From: Roseospira goensis | GTDB taxonomy: Bacteria; Pseudomonadota; Alphaproteobacteria; Rhodospirillales; Rhodospirillaceae | Direction: 5' to 3' | Assembly (NCBI RefSeq): GCF_014197795.1 | Contig: NZ_JACIGI010000003.1 | Coordinates: 1 to 64,000, forward strand | Length of the DNA: 64,000 nucleotides | Part shown: positions 62,833 to 64,000 of the stretch, one piece after another | How positions within the stretch are numbered: the first letter of the stretch is position 1 | How the letters are laid out: each line of letters opens with the position of its first letter | Program-made: the position numbers and the translations under genes | The notes under the pieces: generated by a model | Databases searched by the model: none | Seen by the model: only the letters and a program-made list of their open reading frames with translations | Told to the model about the DNA's origin: nothing

Positions 62833-64000
62833 GTGCCCATCCATTCCAAGCACCCCGAGACGCTGGCGGTCCACGCCGGCTTCCGCACCGCGCCCGGCAC
62901 CCACAGCGTGGCGGTGCCGATCCATCAGACCACCTCGTACCAGTTCGAGAGCACCGAGCACGCCGCGAACCTGTTCGCCCTGAAGGAACTGGGCAACATC
63001 TACACCCGCATCATGAACCCGACGTGGGACGCCTTCGAGCAGCGCGTCGCCGCGATGGAGGGCGGCGTGGCCGCCCTGGCCGTGGCCTCCGGCCAGGCGG
63101 CGAGCACCTACAGTGTTCTCAACCTGTGTGAAGCAGGCGACAACTTCGTCACGTCCACGGACCTTTACGGCGGCACGTGGAACCTGTTTGCGAACACGAT
63201 CCGGCAGATGGGCATCGAGGCCCGCTTCGTCGACCCCACCGACCCGGAGGCCTTCCGCCGCGCCGTGGACGATCGCACCCGCCTGTTCTATGCGGAAACG
63301 CTGCCCAACCCGAAACTCCAGGTGTTCCCCATCGCCGAGGTGGCCGCGATCGGCCGTGAGCTGGGCATCCCGCTGATCGTCGACAACACCGCCGCGCCGG
63401 TGATCTGCAAGCCGCTGGAGATGGGCGCGGCGGCCGTGATGTACTCGGCCACCAAATACATGGGCGGGCACGGCACCACCATCGGCGGCGTCGTCGTGGA
63501 CGGGGGCAATTTCGACTGGGCGGCCTGGGGCGACCGGTTCCCGACCCTGAACAAGCCGGATCAGAGCTATCACGGCGCGGTCTGGACCGAGGCCGTCAAG
63601 CCGCTCGGCCCCATCGCCTTCATCATCCGCATGCGCGTCATCCTGCTGCGCGACCTGGGCGCGGCGCTCAGTCCGTTCAACGCCTTCCAGCTCATCCAGG
63701 GGGTCGAGACCCTGCCCCTGCGCATGCGCCAGCACTGCGAAAACGCCATCCTGACGGCCCGCTTCCTGCGCGATCACCCCAAGGTCACCCGGGTGATCCA
63801 TCCCAGCCTGATGGAGGGCGAGATGCGCCGGCGTGCCGACACGGCCTTCCGCGGCGGTTACGGCGCCCTGTTGGGCTTCGAACTGGAGGGCGGGGCGGAG
63901 GCCGGCCGCCGCTTCATCGAGGCGCTGGAGTTGTTCTACCATGTTGCCAACATCGGCGACGCGCGCAGCCTCGCCATCCATCCTGCGACCACGACGCACT
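62833..64000 (+). CDS. metY: O-acetylhomoserine sulfhydrylase MetY (partial)
   Basis: The first 389 residues of an O-acetylhomoserine aminocarboxypropyltransferase, cut by the window end; about 40 residues are missing compared with the usual 430. It makes homocysteine from O-acetylhomoserine and sulfide using PLP. It has ETLAVHAGFR, PIHQTTSYQFESTEHAANLF, YTRIMNPTWDAFEQRVAAME, FVTSTDLYGGTWNLFANTIR and the PLP lysine Lys208 in SATKYMGGHGTTIGG. The GTG start has GGAGG six bases upstream. It follows on from the homoserine made by hom elsewhere in the window. Confidence 0.93.
   Translation, partial: MPIHSKHPETLAVHAGFRTAPGTHSVAVPIHQTTSYQFESTEHAANLFALKELGNIYTRIMNPTWDAFEQRVAAMEGGVAALAVASGQAASTYSVLNLCEAGDNFVTSTDLYGGTWNLFANTIRQMGIEARFVDPTDPEAFRRAVDDRTRLFYAETLPNPKLQVFPIAEVAAIGRELGIPLIVDNTAAPVICKPLEMGAAAVMYSATKYMGGHGTTIGGVVVDGGNFDWAAWGDRFPTLNKPDQSYHGAVWTEAVKPLGPIAFIIRMRVILLRDLGAALSPFNAFQLIQGVETLPLRMRQHCENAILTARFLRDHPKVTRVIHPSLMEGEMRRRADTAFRGGYGALLGFELEGGAEAGRRFIEALELFYHVANIGDARSLAIHPATTTH

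Overview
This window looks like chromosomal DNA of a high-GC alphaproteobacterium, most likely a member of the Rhodospirillales or a close relative. The best evidence is gene order. dusB-ntrB-ntrC-ntrY-ntrX-trkA-hfq-hflX is a classic alphaproteobacterial nitrogen-regulation block. A yfgM-like gene followed by bamB and der, the fused ispDF, and rlpA-dacA-tmk-holB-metG-tatD-MBL are also typical of the class. I did not compute GC content and cannot name the genus. No tRNA, rRNA, CRISPR array, prophage or complete insertion sequence was recognised.

Layout. Positions 0.1-1.8 kb hold a minus-strand operon of small conserved genes (DUF2794, TfoX-like, alpha/beta hydrolase, ribbon-helix-helix). A lipoprotein, a thioredoxin-like protein and the TPR-protein/bamB/der group follow (2.1-7.1 kb). 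Next come a hypothetical gene, cutA, ispDF and a CcsA-like cytochrome assembly gene (7.2-10.2 kb). Positions 10.3-22.9 kb are the nitrogen-regulation and RNA-chaperone block, with a D-amino acid transaminase and a HAD phosphatase inserted between trkA and hfq. Positions 23-28.5 kb are a looser stretch: an inositol-phosphatase-like enzyme, two enoyl-CoA hydratases, a CHAP-domain lipoprotein and a PaaI-type thioesterase. Several striking palindromes and tandem repeats sit between these genes. Positions 28.7-36.7 kb carry rplM-rpsI, an AlaC-type aminotransferase, hom, a glpX homologue, recJ and a conserved unknown gene. Positions 36.8-45.7 kb are cell-wall and replication housekeeping (lytic transglycosylase, rlpA, dacA-type carboxypeptidase, tmk, holB, metG, tatD, MBL hydrolase).

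From 46 kb on the content is more accessory. phnX is coupled to an FAD-dependent amine oxidase-like gene. A sulfotransferase / family-4 glycosyltransferase / DUF2334 deacetylase operon follows. Next is a phosphonate uptake locus (hexapeptide transferase divergent from phnC-phnD-phnE1-phnE2, with a Pho-box-like sequence between them), then glgP, a thioesterase, a creatininase-family gene with azlC-azlD, a DCC-type thiol oxidoreductase and the start of metY, which runs off the end. Together the phn genes would import a phosphonate under phosphate limitation, oxidise its amino group to phosphonoacetaldehyde, and split that to acetaldehyde and phosphate. No phnW transaminase is present in the window.

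The most unusual non-coding feature is a 137-bp palindromic element ending the deacetylase gene. It recurs in inverted orientation (151 bp, with a 14-bp internal duplication) about 11 kb away, so the two copies bracket the phn/glgP/azl region. The most unusual protein is the GlpX homologue, which keeps its conserved neighbours and fold motifs but appears to have lost several metal-binding residues.
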